Assembly (NCBI GenBank): GCA_033296885.1
Contig: MU863933.1
Location: 124,001-188,000, forward strand
DNA from: Triangularia verruculosa
Taxonomy: Eukaryota; Ascomycota; Sordariomycetes; Sordariales; Podosporaceae
Direction: 5' to 3'
DNA length: 64,000 nt
Numbering within the stretch: the first letter of the stretch is position 1; every line of letters begins with the position of its first letter. The notes below the pieces were generated by a model. The model worked only from the letters and a program-made list of their open reading frames with translations, was not told the origin of the DNA and searched no databases. Shown here in pieces: positions 32,615 through 45,529 of this stretch. A program made the position numbers and the translations under genes.

Positions 32615-33856
32615 GGTTGGTGACACAAAAGGGGTAAGTTGTTGGGAAGTGTTTACGTGTCAATATTGACCAACAGTGATGTTTGTAGTTCCAAAAATTG
32701 TAGCTAGTAGTGTGTTACAGACTTGATCAATGGAACCAAAAGCTTTGCTAGTCATAAGAAGTCAAGAAGTTGTGAGGAGAGAGGGAGGCATCGGTATTAC
32801 CAAGATGCCAGGAAATGTTTAATTGCCCAGCAAGGCCAATTTGGGCATGAGCGCCTGCCCCTCCACCCCTCCTCGGCTGGCCCCTCCCCCACCTTTGACA
32901 AGTGCAGCAGCGATCTAATGCAGGGACTTCCACCTATTTCTGCCACGCCGTGGACACGGGCAAGAACTGGCACCGCAAAGCAGGCATACGGCCTTAAGAT
33001 AGTTAACAGACCTTCAAACATAGTGCATATGCCTGTTCTATTGTATCAGAGTTACGACCCTGTAATGCAGTACCAGCTATTATGTCCCCGACGTGTCTGC
33101 CACTGTCCACTTCACATGAACTTGCTCGAGTTCAGCATCACCGAGGACAACAGGAAGTGACAAAGATACATGGCACTAAAAGGTCAGGAATCCCTGGCAT
33201 GGACCGAGCCATGATCTCCGCCAAGCGAGCTGGCAAACGGAGAGGATGGCATCACCTTCCATGTTTCAGAAGGGTCGACCGCTGGTTCCCCGGATTCTCA
33301 ACTGCTCGAGCCAGCGACCCCTTGGACTAGCGGCTGATATATTGTTGTGACGATTCCCCGTTGGAGTCAATGCCCTGACGGCGGCGAGTCCGCGACTCTG
33401 GATTTGACAGTCGACGGTCGAGATGGTGCCTCAAGCGGGTGCTCGTTCGTCGTCACCTGCATCAGCGGCATGGAGACCCCCTGGACACATGCGGCCGCCT
33501 TACTCTCCCGGCCGTTTCTTTTTCTGCTTGGTACAATAGCTTTGATAGTTTAAAGAGGCGTCGCCCGTTGTTTTTGTCTCTTCTTTTGTTCGTTTACAGT
33601 GTATCAATCGTCTACAACATCGCCATCTCCTGATATTCAACCAGCCCCTGTCGCGTAACCCTACAAACCCTGTCAGCGGAACATCCCTACAGTACAGCGG
33701 CAAGGGCTGCTACAATATCCAACAGCTCCTGCCGCATCCAGGGCGCTAAAGCACTGCAGCAAATGGCAGCGCGTTGTTGCCCTTGTGCCTTGCCCAAAGA
33801 GGTTGTTTTCGCATATATCCCCAGGAAAGAGGCAGCACCTAGTGAGACTGTGAGAC
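32615..33856. other. Divergent promoter region
   Basis: Lies between the cytidylyltransferase gene (minus) and the unknown 499-aa gene (plus). No gene or repeat supported. Confidence 0.5.
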
Positions 33857-35424
33857 ATGCAGCGCTCGGGAGCCACACCGACGCAGACCGCCGCACCCTT
33901 TTTCGCGTCCCTGTTTGGCGGCGGCGGTCACTCGTCCAACTCCAACAATAGCCACGACGACTCCTCGTCGCTGTCTCCCACCAGGAAATCTCCGGGAAAA
34001 CCCATCCGGTCCCTCTCCCGTCCCACGAGCTCGGGCGTTGACGCCGATGACACAGGGGCTAGTCCAGCCCGCCGGCACAACGTTCTCCACAAGAGCCGCG
34101 ATCGCAGGCCCTCATTTGGTCGCAAGCCCTCCTTCTCCTTCACCTCGTCCAGCTCCCCCAAGCGCCGCGCAAACTCGTCGTCGTCGTCGGCCAATGGCGC
34201 CCCAACCAGACCTCCGGCATTCCAACTCTTCTCCGACAGCAGCGTCAACCCCGTCCCTCCGCTCCCCGACTTTGCCCTCGCCCAGGCCGTGAACAAGTTG
34301 TCGAGAGAGACCGACGCCGTGCTGTTGTCCCCCACCTCGACCCCTGAGGGCTTCTCCAAGATGCTTAGCCGCACGACACCCACAAACGGCCAGCTGGCCC
34401 CACCTCCTGTTCTTCAAGGTGGAGGAGGCAGTCAGACGAGTGAGCTGAGTGTGGTGCACCAGCATATACAAGAGACGGCCAATAAAAGGATATCAACGTT
34501 GGAATACCTGCGCAAGGCGTAAGCCCCTTTTCTTTCTTATCGTCGTAACATTTCCAGAGCTCAAAGCTAACATTACCTCTAAACAGCCACGAAGGCCGCA
34601 TCTACTGGTTCAACACTCTACTGTTCGACAAACCCGACCTCCAGCGCATGCCCTACTTCGACCCCCGCAAACTCGCCCGCCGAGCCACCAACTATCTATT
34701 GCTAGGAATCTCCCTGCCAGCAGTAATAGACCTCAACAGCAGCAACGCGGTGGAATTCCTCAAGTCATTCAACACCCTCTTAACAGAATTCGACTCGTTT
34801 CAGCAACTCCACTCCGAATCAGGGGCTTCGTCCTCGTCTCTTTCCCGAGCGAGAATACCACAAATGTTCCGCCGCGCTGCCGGCCCGGCCAAAACCAGGA
34901 GGTCATCTAGCGCAACTACTGCGGCGGCAGCTGCTGCGACGGCAAATGTAGCTGCCTCGGCGGAACCTTCTCTAGCAGAGCAGCAGCTTGCTCAGCTGGA
35001 GAGTCTAGCTTTGACACCGTCTATTACGAATACATCAACTACATATCCCGGAGTAGGGTCAGGAACGGCGAATGTTACGCATCCGGCTTCGATCATGAAT
35101 TTTGCCGGGTCAGAAATTGATCTGCTGCCTGGGGAGGAGTATACTCATCTTCTCACGCCATCACTACCATTCGATCCGGACTTTTTCGAGACGTTTGCGA
35201 CGCTATGTGATGTGCTTATTGATACTTATACACGGTTATTGGGGTTGTTACCAAGCCCGAACCATTGCGGGGGAAGTGTGGCCGAGTTGTTTTCAAAGGC
35301 GGATGGGAAGGTGAGGAAGCTGTTGGTGCAGGGTGTGGTGAGGGAGTTTGAGGAGGGGACGAGGAGCGGGGCGAGGAGTGAGGTTGCGAATGTGGGGAGG
35401 GTGGTGTTGAGTGGGTTGATGTGA
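33857..35424 (+). CDS. Conserved fungal protein of unknown function, 499 aa
   Basis: Two exons (intron 34519-34586, branch GCTAAC) give 499 residues. The first 130 residues are Ser/Pro/Arg-rich and disordered, with FGRKPSFSFTSSSSPKRR looking like phosphorylation targets. The ordered part starts at HQHIQETANKRISTLEYLRK and runs across the intron into HEGRIYWFNTLLFDKPDL, then PYFDPRKLARRATNYLLLG. This block looks conserved among ascomycetes as I recall, but I know no function. An Ala-rich tract follows, then a helical C-terminal block (FFETFATLCDVLIDTYTRLL and SVAELFSKADGKVRKLL). There is no signal peptide, and the hydrophobic YLLLGISLPAVI is too short for a confident membrane segment. Confidence 0.8.
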
Positions 35425-35952
35425 TGGAAGAGGATACATATTGGCTGTGGTCAGGAAGCATACAACGGCATGGATAGGAAAGGAGGAAAGGTGTATGGCG
35501 TTTCATGGCAGCATGGTATGTGACTTTTGGCCTGGTCGGAATTGGAAGCTGAGATATCCTGTTGGCATTTTACTCCACACGTTTATAGCAAGCCACATCA
35601 GTTTTGTATTGAGCAAAGCGGAAGCAAACGCAGATTCAACAACTTGTTATTTTTGCTACCTGCCTGTCTATGTACTCCTTACCCTCAAGTTGATTTGTGT
35701 CCCTATGATAGATACCCGTGATTCATAAAGTCGTCCGAAAACCATAATGCTACTTACTACTGGCTGTGGAGATGAGATATGCCATATGATGCTGCTTGTT
35801 GTTACAAAAGGAAATAGTAAAAAGGTAAAAGCACCAAACAAAAGACTCGCTCGCTGCTGTAAATGCCACACTGCAAAAAGTCAACCGCAAAACACCAACC
35901 TCATGCAACCCCCTGACAACACACACCCCATTTTTTCTCGTCGAATTTGATT
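35425..35952. other. Convergent 3' spacer
   Basis: 3' flanks of two converging genes. Nothing else seen. Confidence 0.5.
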
Positions 35953-38045
35953 CTACACCACAACCTCCTTCTTCACCTGCATATACCCCCTCTCCCTCTC
36001 CCTAACTCGACTCCTCTCCCTCCTTCCCCGTGACAGCTGCAGGCTATTGTTCGGACTCGTCGACCTGACAATCCCATTCCCCACCGCCATCGCGCTCGCC
36101 ATGGCGTTTCCATTCCCGGGTTCTGGCAACTTGAACGTCCTGAGATCAGCGGTTGAGCGGGTGTGGCTCAGCGCCCTCCTGCTGCCCCCCTCCTTGTCGC
36201 TGGTCGTTGGGCTGGGTGTTCTCAGCTGGGGAGGAAATCCTGGCGATTTGAGGGTTTGATGGCTGGCGAGGTGGACCGAGATGATGGGCTTGGGGCCGTT
36301 GGCGTTCTTGGCCTCGTCGTCGAGGATGGACTGGTGGACTTTTTCGGCGGCGCGGCGGGCGCGGAGCGCGGCGGCTTCTTTTTCCGAGGAGAGGAGCTGG
36401 GCGTGGAGGGCGGAGAACGACTGGGTGTTTGGTCTTGAGGGATTCAGAGGGGGGGATGGGGTGAGGGGAGGGGTCGAGCACTCGGTGGTGGTTTGGCCCT
36501 CGACGGTGGCGGAGGGTTCTGCTGGAACTTCCTTTACGGATACCGACGTTGTTTTGGGGAGGCCGACGATTGTTTTGTCGTCGTCGTCGTCATCTTCGAG
36601 GGGCTGTGTCAAGTCGATCACCTCGGTGATGACGACCTCCTCTACACAGCTCGCCCCAGCTTCAGAGTCGTCACTATCAGACGAGCTATCCTCGTCGTCT
36701 CCCTCTTCGCTCTCTTCGTCAAGTTTATCCAATCCAGCTCCAGATAAAGTATCCAGACTTGGCAACCCATCAATCGCCTGTAGTCTCTTATCCAACTGCC
36801 CCTCGGCCATCACCTCCGCCATACTCCCCACCCCGGAGATCTTGGTAACTTGGACTGGACTACTCGGTTCATTTCTGTACCGTTCTGCCTCCTCCTTGGC
36901 TCTCGCCTCCGCCTCCGCCCTCAACTGCTTCTCCTCCTCTTCTGTCTGCATCCAGTACCGCCTCATCGCCTTTTGGTTCTCCTGATGCCTTTTCAGCTTC
37001 GTGGCGCTTTTAAGCACGGTCTTGGAGACCGTCTTTTGTGGCCCGGGATCGATAGGGGAGAGGTAGGCTATCGTGGATTTGGACTTGCGTTTCACTGGTA
37101 GGAACCGGCGACCCGGGCCAACTTCGACGCGGTGAACGGTTGCTTTGGCGAAGCGGACGGTGGAAGGGGACATAGTTCTTGATGGAGCGAGCAAGGGGGA
37201 AGCGGGGGGTGAGTCGAGCAAGGGGGTGAGGGGAGGGGACAGAGGTGGTTTTGACTGTGCTTGTTGCTCTGATGATGTTGAGGGGGATGATGGTAAGGGT
37301 GATAATAGAGCGGCGCCGAGACTGGGGCTGTGCGGCTGTTCTCCTGGACCCGGAGGGTCGAGAAAGCGAGGGCGCCGAACACTGCCATCTGGACTCGAGA
37401 CCCGAAGAATGGACTTGGGGACAATAGCTGAGGCGGGCGGAGGAGGTGATCTATCTCGTGTATCAGTATTGAACGCTGTCTTGAAAGCTACAGACATACT
37501 CACTTTGATCTCACTACACTGCCCACTAGAGTCGAGGCTTGACTGAGCCTCTTTGCGGCCTCGGGAGCCGTCTTGTTGACCTTCTCCGAAGAACCATTCT
37601 TGCTACCAGATTTGGTAGACTCCTCTGATCTCTTCGGGTCAGCAGCAGCCGATAGATTCAGCTTTGCGTGCCTTGCCTTAGCAGCGGCAATGTCCTCAAG
37701 GCCCATGAAGCCAGTAAACGAAAGCTTTCGTGACATTGATGCTGGACGAGCCTTCTTCTTGGCGCTGTTATCTTTGCTGTTGCTATCCCAGCTAGTGCCA
37801 AAACTGTGACTATGCCGCCGTGTTGGCTTGGAGGGAATCGGTGCTGGAGTACTTGTTTGCTGAGTGGCCGTTGATGATGTGCTTGTCGACGACGAGGATG
37901 AGTTTGATAGTGCCCCTTTGGGGCCAATTTTGGTCTGAAGGCCAGTCCAAGAGAGGACAGAGTGGACCGATGTTAACGAATCCTTTCTCTGAGCCCGGCG
38001 CAGCCCCTCGGCCCTATTCTTTGTCTCTTTGATATCGTTCGACAT
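35953..38045 (-). CDS. Large disordered protein of unknown function, 679 aa
   Basis: Two exons (intron 37451-37503) give 679 residues. Not recognised. It is mostly low complexity: Ser/Thr tracts, Pro-rich stretches (residues about 230-300) and an acidic run (SEEGDDEDSSSDSDDSEAG, later EDDDDDD). Ordered islands are MSRKLSFTGFMGLEDIAAAK, TVRFAKATVHRVEVGPGRRF, STIAYLSPIDPG and a charged helix (MQTEEEEKQLRAEAEARAKE). The TVRF island resembles an RVxF-type docking motif, only as a suggestion. The ATG at 38045 is preferred because the frame upstream lacks another ATG. It ends in UAG, after which the frame stays open for only 23 codons. Confidence 0.78.
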
Positions 38046-40204
38046 GATGGTGGAGCTCGGGGGTTCAGGGGCAGAATAAATAAGGAAAAGGTAGGTTGAT
38101 GCAACACAACACCATGAAGAAGTTGCTTGCAAATGCAGTCAAATATAATTGTATTATGTACCGCAGACAATTGCTTTCCTAAACAAAAGTACCAAGACAG
38201 ACATGTGCCGATCTAGAGGTTGATGTAGTTCAGGCATGGAGTTGGGCGACAAGGGCACCACATCGCGAGCTTCGGGGGATCCAATCACGGCGGCAGGACG
38301 CACATCATGCAGTAATCTGCTTCCGTGCTGCCATCTGGCAGCACTAGATGGGATAGGGTCATTTACCCGTGGCTGGGGAAACAGGTAAGAGCTGTATGAA
38401 ACTGGCCTTCACAGGGCGTTCTAGCGTAGCCATTACTGTTCTCGTAGATCAAAAACCTAAGATCCGGCCATTGAGAACGAAAGCAGAGCTCCAGTTTTGC
38501 CCCCAACAGGTCATCGAGAACAGCACAGAAAACTTACTGCCTTGTTTCGGCACCCGGCTCCTCTAGGTGTGGACTACCGGACCTGAGGCATGGCAGATGC
38601 CAACCGGCGCTAAACATGGGAGAAGGTGTGTTGGCAACAGCTGGCCTCGACAGCGTGTCAATGTCGTGCGGGTGGTTGTTCCTGCTGGATGGGTCTGTCT
38701 CATGTTGACCTGGGACCGCTGAGATTGGCAGACAGATAGGATGACGATGCATTGGCGCCGGGTCCAATCCGAGAGGCTGCTAGTCCAGGGCAAGGTGAGC
38801 AGACGAATGCTCAGATACGCAGAGACATCTTTGTGCTATTCGAGTTGAATATCCTCACGTCATGACAATACAAACCAACCTCCCAACGCATAGATGGTCG
38901 TGGTTGTCCACTTGATGAGTGGGATCCGAACATCCCGAAGAGTGTTTATGAAAAGGAGATCCGATCCGATCATGGTCGGGTCACACGGACGGAACCGAGA
39001 GATATGCCGGCCGATTAAAACACGCGAGGGGGTCCGGGCTGTGCCAACAGCATGGGGGAGATGGGGGAGGCTGACGGCGGAAGAGTGGGAGGGTTTGGAG
39101 TTGGTGGGAGGTCAGTGCTTTTACCCCGCGGTGTTACAGGTTTACCACCCCGCACTGCATGGGAGTTTGGGCCATGAGACCTTTGCGACAGGGCTTTGAT
39201 TGGCCGATGGGGCTTAGATCTGATCGATAATTACCCCAGGTGCGCGCATATTAGCGGCTGCCCTCGGTCCAATTGGTTTTCTTGGACAAGTTCCGCCAAA
39301 AGTGTCAAAAAATTCCACAGCTTCGGTTGCAACACCATTATGATCACCGCTTGCCAACGCGTTGTATCGGTCTTTTTCCCCTTGCCATTGACGCAATCTA
39401 TGCATCAATTCATCTCAAGGGCGTGACGTACTGAATGGATCTGATGTAGCAATCCGAGATTCGGCCCAAGTTCCACCCCTTTGCGACTCATTTGCTCGTC
39501 CCTTTGGCACTGCGTGTCCACCCCCTCCAATGAGTCAGGGAGCCGTTTCCTCCCAACGCCGACTCTCGCCCCTGGGCCGTGCCTTTGAACCTCCGGTGGT
39601 CGGAAGGGACGGGGTTTTACCCAAATGATCGGTGTGACGCGCATCTGCAGGTTGTCGTTTCGAGGAGCCGAGGTGCCGGGTTTCATGGAGCCGACCCTGA
39701 GAATGTCGACGAGGCCCAAAGTATTTATCAGAGCCGTGTCGAAATGTCACGGCCAGGCCCGGCATTCAACGGCGAAGAGGCTTCGGCACTGGATCCCCGA
39801 TCTGATAGCCAAGCCGGCGCTCGGAGCCCGCGCAGCTTTTCCTGTTTGCTGTTCCACGCCTTCCGCTTGACCATGTGGATATCAAGCCGGGTTGAGGCTC
39901 CATTGGATAATTGGTCACACGAGACCATGATAAGAAAAGATACCCTGGACCATCCGCCACTAGCTCAAACAAACCCAACCTTAAAGGATTTAAGAATACC
40001 TCTGTCCACTCTCTTACGTCCACCTGGCCATCGTTAACTGGCTTCTTCCACCTTCCATTGTGACTGTATACCGGCCGAGTTCTTCCTGACTCACCTGTCA
40101 TCTCCTGTCCTCCCGCCTTAAAGGACAACACCACTCTTTGTTCTCTGTGATCCAAGTCACCCCGCCAACATCCCTCCCTCTTCCCGAATAGACACATCAG
40201 CAAA
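38046..40204. other. Divergent promoter region, 2.2 kb
   Basis: Lies between the 679-aa gene and the aminotransferase gene. No gene is supported; several 60-150-codon frames on both strands overlap and lack motifs. A general amino-acid-control site at 40087-40093 is listed separately. Confidence 0.5.
40087..40093 (+). promoter_or_regulatory. CPC1/Gcn4-type binding site TGACTCA
   Basis: A perfect palindromic core TGACTCA lies 112 bp upstream of the aminotransferase ATG. CPC-1 (the Neurospora Gcn4) binds this sequence to induce amino-acid synthesis genes on starvation. Site and target function fit well; binding is inferred. Confidence 0.55.
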
Positions 40205-41539
40205 ATGACCGTCCCTCAGAAGCGCCCCGCGGAGGATCTCACCGTCACCGCCCTCGACAACAGAATAGCCGAGGAGCCCGCTCTCAACGGCCACAGCAAC
40301 GGCACCAACGGCCATGCCGTTTCTTCTCTTCCTGCCCTCGACGCCTCCAAGACCGTCATCACCCGCGCCGACCCCAATGCCCGCGCCGTCCCCACCGAAG
40401 CCGAGGCCAACTCTGGTAACGAGACCATCTGCACCGACCACATGATCACGGTCTCCTGGACCGTCGACAAGGGCTGGGCTAACCCCGAACTCAAGCCCTA
40501 CGGTCCCCTCTCTCTCATGCCCACCGCCTCCGTCCTCCACTACGCTACCGAGTGCTTCGAGGGCCTCAAGGCCTTCCGCGGCTACGACGGCAAGCTCCGC
40601 CTCTTCCGCCCCGACTGCAACGCCGAGCGCATGCTCATGTCCACCCTCCGCATTTCCCTTCCTGGGTTCGATCCCAAGGAGCTCGAGAAACTCATCGAGA
40701 TTCTGATGTCGGTTGATGGGCCAAAGTGGCTTCCCAAGGAGAGGGCTGGTTCCTTCCTGTATATCCGCCCCGCCGTGATTGGTACCCAGCCTCAGCTCGG
40801 TGTTCAGGCTCCCAAGCAGGCGCTGCTGTTCATCACTGCCAGCTTTATGCCCAGAATGGATCTGCCCGAGGGCGGTATGAAGCTGCACACCAACCCCGAG
40901 GACATGATCCGCGCGTGGGTTGGCGGATTCGGCTATGCCAAGGTTGGTGCGAACTACGGCCCTAGTTTGTTGGCTACCGCCGAGGCGAGGAGTAGAGGTT
41001 TCGGCCAGATCCTTTGGCTGTATGGACCCGAGGGGTACTGCACCGAGGCGGGCGCGAGTAACTTCTTCATGGTCTGGAGGACAAAGGAGGGTCAGACGCA
41101 GCTCGTGACGGCGCCGCTGGATGACAAGTTGATTCTGGACGGCGTGACGAGAAGGAGTGTGGTTCAGCTCGCCAGAGAAAGACTGGCGGGCGAGGTGGAG
41201 GTTGTGGAGAGAAAGTACACCATCGATGAGGTGCTCGAGGCCGACAGGGAAGGAAGGATTGTGGAGGCTTTTGCGGCCGGTACTGCGGTATGTGTTTGTT
41301 CCTTCCTCACACCTTCAATTTTCAATGGTTTGGGCGTAAACTAACAAGAGTTTTCAACAAAACAGTTCTTCATCTGTCCCATCTCGCAGATCCACCACCG
41401 CGGCGTCGACGTCAAGATCCCCATGGGTAAGGAGGGCAAGATTGGCATGTACACGGCCAAGCTCAAGGGCTTTGTCGGGGACATCATGTACGGCAACGAG
41501 CAGCATCCTTGGGGCGTTGTCATTCAGGAGCAGGAGTAA
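40205..41539 (+). CDS. bat2: Branched-chain amino acid aminotransferase (probably cytosolic)
   Basis: Two exons (intron 41288-41365) give 418 residues of a class IV PLP aminotransferase. Seen are YATECFEGLKAFRG, FRPDCNAERMLMS, RAGSFLYIRPAVIGT, the PLP lysine K246 in GYAKVGANYGPSL, EGYCTEAGASNFF, and LDGVTRRSVVQLAR. The last exon gives ICPISQIHHRGV and ends in WGVVIQEQE. The enzyme interconverts leucine, isoleucine and valine with their 2-oxo acids. The first 60 residues are Asn/Gly/Ala-rich with acidic residues and do not look like a mitochondrial presequence, so a cytosolic (Bat2-type) enzyme is more likely. The upstream TGACTCA suggests cross-pathway amino-acid control. Confidence 0.94.
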
Positions 41540-42352
41540 AGGGTGGAAGGGATGTAAAAAGTATTTTGCATATAGCTTTGCATCGAGCATTTTTGGGGGG
41601 CATTCAAAAAAGAAAGAGAGGGGGAGAGGGAGAACAGGATACCATAAAAGTTTCCAAAGAGAAAGACAAGAAGCGGGCGTTTTTGGGGAAATGGGAAAAG
41701 ACATTATATGGTATAGCATGAAGCAGTTCGTTGGTAGGATGTTTGCGGTTTTTTCTTCTTCTTTTTTTGCAAGCGTCTAATTTTCAAATGGATAAACTTT
41801 TTGTAAAAACAAGAGGTAGTGGTCTTGAGGATATGCATGCATGTGTGGTGTGATGTTCTGCTGCGTCAGGGAGGTGGGATGCCTGGAGACTGGGCGATGC
41901 AAGGCACTAACTTCCAATAGACGAATTCGCCAACAAGGAGAGTCAATTCATTCTCGAAAACACTGCTATTACCACTACTGCACGCTTCATTCCCTACGGT
42001 TCCAACGCAAAGCGATCAACTTTCCCACAAATCCAAATAGGGTATCATTTCTCAAGGTACATACTATCCGTCCCGATCAACCCAAGGTCCTTCTGGAAAC
42101 CATCTCTGGAAATCTCTTGCCATCTCAACACATTAGCATAATAACCAAATGCTCCCTAGTTAAAACGACCGCAAATGTCCAACGCCTCCTTTTTTCTTCA
42201 GCCATTAATGCCATGTCATTACCATCGTGAGATAGATCCCCTTTATATCAACCACATCTTCAAGCCAATGCAATGCCATGCCATGTTATCAAAAAAGCGA
42301 GCGCAAATGCATGCCGCAAAATCAACCCGATGCAATTAATCCTCCCTCAGTT
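41540..42352. other. Convergent 3' spacer
   Basis: 3' flanks of the aminotransferase and the receptor-transporter gene. No gene supported. Confidence 0.5.
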
Positions 42353-45300
42353 TCAATCCTTTAAAATCGTCATATCCAGCCCGGGAATATTCCTCTCCCA
42401 CGGTGGTATCGACGCTGATGACCCCGTCCTCGACCTCCCTGCAGCCGTTGCTTTCCCCGGCTCCCCCCCTCCTGCTGCTGCAACTACAGTCCCTTCCCCC
42501 GATGACATCCCCGAGTTCTCCTCCTTTTCCTTTTCCTTCATTTTCTCCTCATCACCACTTTCCCTCCTCGCGCTCTCCTCGCAGCACTCCACCTCTGGCC
42601 TCTCCCTCACCGGGGCTCTGCGTAACCCCTTCATCTTATCAAGCAACCCCCCCTCCCTCCTATTAGTCTCTTCCGCAGCAGCAGCAGTCTTCTCTTCCGT
42701 ATCCCACCTCACAACAAAATCAGACATTGTCCTCCCGTCCTTGACCAGCCCCAGCAGCACCGGGTACAGCAGACTGAAGCAAAGCAGCGCCACCACCGGG
42801 ATCCCGACAGCAAGCTGATAGCTTAGCCCCCGAGCACCATCGCTAATGGCATACGTCACAAACGGCCAAAACATCGGCCCGGACGCACCCATAGTGAGCC
42901 AGGCTGCCGCCCGCTTCGTTCTCGCTCCCTGGCCGCGCAGCCCAAGCGAGAAAATCAACGGCCAGATTGGTCCTTCTGAAAAGAAGAAGAGCATGAGTGG
43001 GATGGCAATCAGATTAGGGTTGCCGGTGCTGGGAAAGAGCAGAAAGATCAGCGCAAAAGCGGCGGAAAAGAAGACAGACAAAGTGAGAATTGTCCGTGGG
43101 CTAGGGAGCAGGCGGTGGTTGGGGTGCTTCACAGAGAGATAGACGATACCAGCTGCCGCAAAACGGGAGAGGGCGAACGCGGTGTGAGCGACGAGAAGGT
43201 AGTTCAGGGCCGAGAACTGGAGGCCGGGCGCGCGGTACTCGTCTCTTGCCTCGATGGGATAGACGAACGAGGTGAGGAGGTGGTGGAAGTAGATGGACAC
43301 GTTTTCTTGGCCGGCCACGTAGCACCACTGGGCCAGGACCGCGAAGAAGATGGTCCAGTTTCTCAGCTTGAAGCCGCACAGAGAGCGTTTCTTGGGGTCG
43401 ACGGGGAGCTTGGAGGCCAGCTCGGCCAGCTCGCTGTCGGGTACCTCGGGCAGGGGCATGTAGTAAAAATAAAGGGCGAGAAGGACCGATAGGAGCGTGA
43501 CGCCGAGGTAAGTCCATTGGACGTCGATCAAAGTTTGGTTTATGGTGTCTTTCGGTATGTTGGCTTCATCTTGGTCCTCGAGGGTGCGAAAGAAGACCTT
43601 ATTCGCGAGCAAGCCGGAGAGAACGCTGCCTATTGCTTGGACACCCTGTGCCAGGAGAAGCCTAAGGTCCCCGTATTCTGGAGGTCCGCACAGAATCATG
43701 AATGGATTGGCGGCTGTTTCGAGGACTGCTAACCCGAACCCAACGACAAAAGAGCTTACCATGAACCCCCCATAAGCGGTCAGGACTGCTCCGGGCCAAA
43801 ACATGATAGTGCCCGTGCCATATATGAGCAGTCCCACGATGAAGGTGGTCTTGAAGCCTCCTACCGCGTCGATCCCGGGGCGTCCTCGCTTTCGTAAGCG
43901 GCGATGCTCGTCGTGTCGTAGGATCCACTCCCCCACGAGAAGCGGTCCAAAGAAATAACCACCACCAAAATACATCGAGGTCAGGCCCAGTGTTTGTGCC
44001 GTCGACATTCCTGCCACATCAGCAATAACATTATTAAGCGTGTTGAGCAGGCCGTACGAGAATCCCCAGATGAAGAAAAGAATACAGACGATCGTGCAGT
44101 ATTTGAAGGACTCAGCTGCGCTGGTTCTGAGCATGCTCTTTGGCTTATTCATGTTGACAAAGCCAAAGTACACAGCCGTCGCGGTGGCAGCCGAGTCGCG
44201 GTGAGGAGGCCGGACGTGGTTCACACTATAAGCCATCGAGACTCTTCGGGGTGACGGTCCTCCAAAACCAGCGGGACCGGCCAAGAATTCTCTAATAGAG
44301 ATCTCTTCCGACGACCGCTCTTGTGGAGGGGTGATCACAAACGCTGGCGGTTCCGTTTGCGTGAAGGGTGAAGGGTTCGCAATATCATCGAGAGGCGCCC
44401 CAGCATTCGGCTGCTCACCATCAACACCATTCTCATTTTGCCGTGGCGCATTGTTGGCATGCGCATTCTTGAAGGGCGAAGGCTCATCCCCGGTGAGTGT
44501 GCTGCTCCGCCTCGTGGCGTTTGGATCATACAACATAGCCGGCAGGATCCTAATAATCAGCGGCTTCAGTGTCGGGATGCAAGCGCACGTAATCCCCACG
44601 TTGACCTCCACAGCCGACCACATCAACGACAGCGACGCGTTCCATGAAAACGACGGACTTTGCCCATACATCGTATCCCTATTCGACGAGGAGCCCAACG
44701 CCGTGACATCGATAGCTTTTTGCAAGTAATATATCCTGACGACATCCACAATGGTGACGAAGATACCAAGCGAGAACGTCAATATCAGGATGACCTTCTG
44801 TCTCGGTGGCAGTCTCATGCTTGTCAGGACGGGAATCGGGAGCGCCAGAATCGCGAGATCGGTCGTGACGTTAACAGGGGCCGAACAAATGAACTCGGTG
44901 AGCAGCGGTATACACTTGATCGCGCTGACGTTGACGTCCCAAGCCGCCGCAACGGGGTTACACTGGAAGATATTCATAAACGTGAGTATCACCCCTGCCA
45001 AGTTCACCACCCCCAACACGCCCCACGAAGCCATTCTCAAGATCTTTTGCGTGTTCTTGGCCAGCCTTAAATAAAATACCAAAACCGAGGACTTTGTCGC
45101 CATGAGCGCTGGGTTCTGTCATCATGTTAGCAACTCCTCCGCCCCTTGTGTTTACCCGAGAAGAGCACTTACATAAAGAACGCTGAACACGTATTCGCAC
45201 ATCCTCAACGCAGGCATCTCCCAGTCCTCAATATTGCTCTCATGCCTCCCCAGCCCCCTCTTCGTCCCAAAGATGATGCTCAGGCTCAAAAACAGCGTGG

Positions 45301-45529
45301 TGAGCCACGCCAGCACCATGATGAAGTCATCAGCCCCGAACCTCCTGACAATGCCGATGCGCGAGACCATCCGCGCAGCAACAAACACCGAGGAAAGTAT
45401 CAGCGTTGCCGCCGTCACCGCCATCACGGCCGGCCCCCTATCGACTTGTTCATAATCTGTCGTCTGCACTGTTTTTGTGCTGTTGTCCTGTCTGGAGCAA
45501 ACCTGGCCATGACCACAAGGTATCGACAT
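42353..45529 (-). CDS. PTH11-like receptor domain fused to FucP-type MFS sugar transporter, 1039 aa
   Basis: Two exons (42353-45115, 45173-45529). Residues about 34-300 are a seven-helix fungal rhodopsin/PTH11-type domain: AARMVSRIGIVRRFGADDFIM, then YNPALMATKSSVLVFYLRLA across the splice, and a cytosolic Pro/Asn-rich linker from about 300. From about 457 to 905 there is a full FHS/L-fucose-permease-type MFS domain: FFIWGFSYGLLNTLNN, the family signature LETAANPF, and many membrane helices. A charged cytoplasmic tail follows (EEKMKEKEKEE). PTH11 proteins sense surface or nutrient cues and FucP-type carriers move sugars with protons, so a sensing transporter is plausible. Both domains sit in one uninterrupted 2.76-kb exon, so the fusion is not a splicing guess. 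The ligand is unknown, and no CFEM domain is seen. Confidence 0.88.

Noticed and set aside
36281..36985. 234-codon ORF antisense to the 679-aa gene
   Set aside because: Ser-rich mirror of the low-complexity coding strand.
38894..40037. Several 60-150-codon frames in the aminotransferase upstream region
   Set aside because: Overlapping frames on both strands, no motifs, no coding-like codon use.
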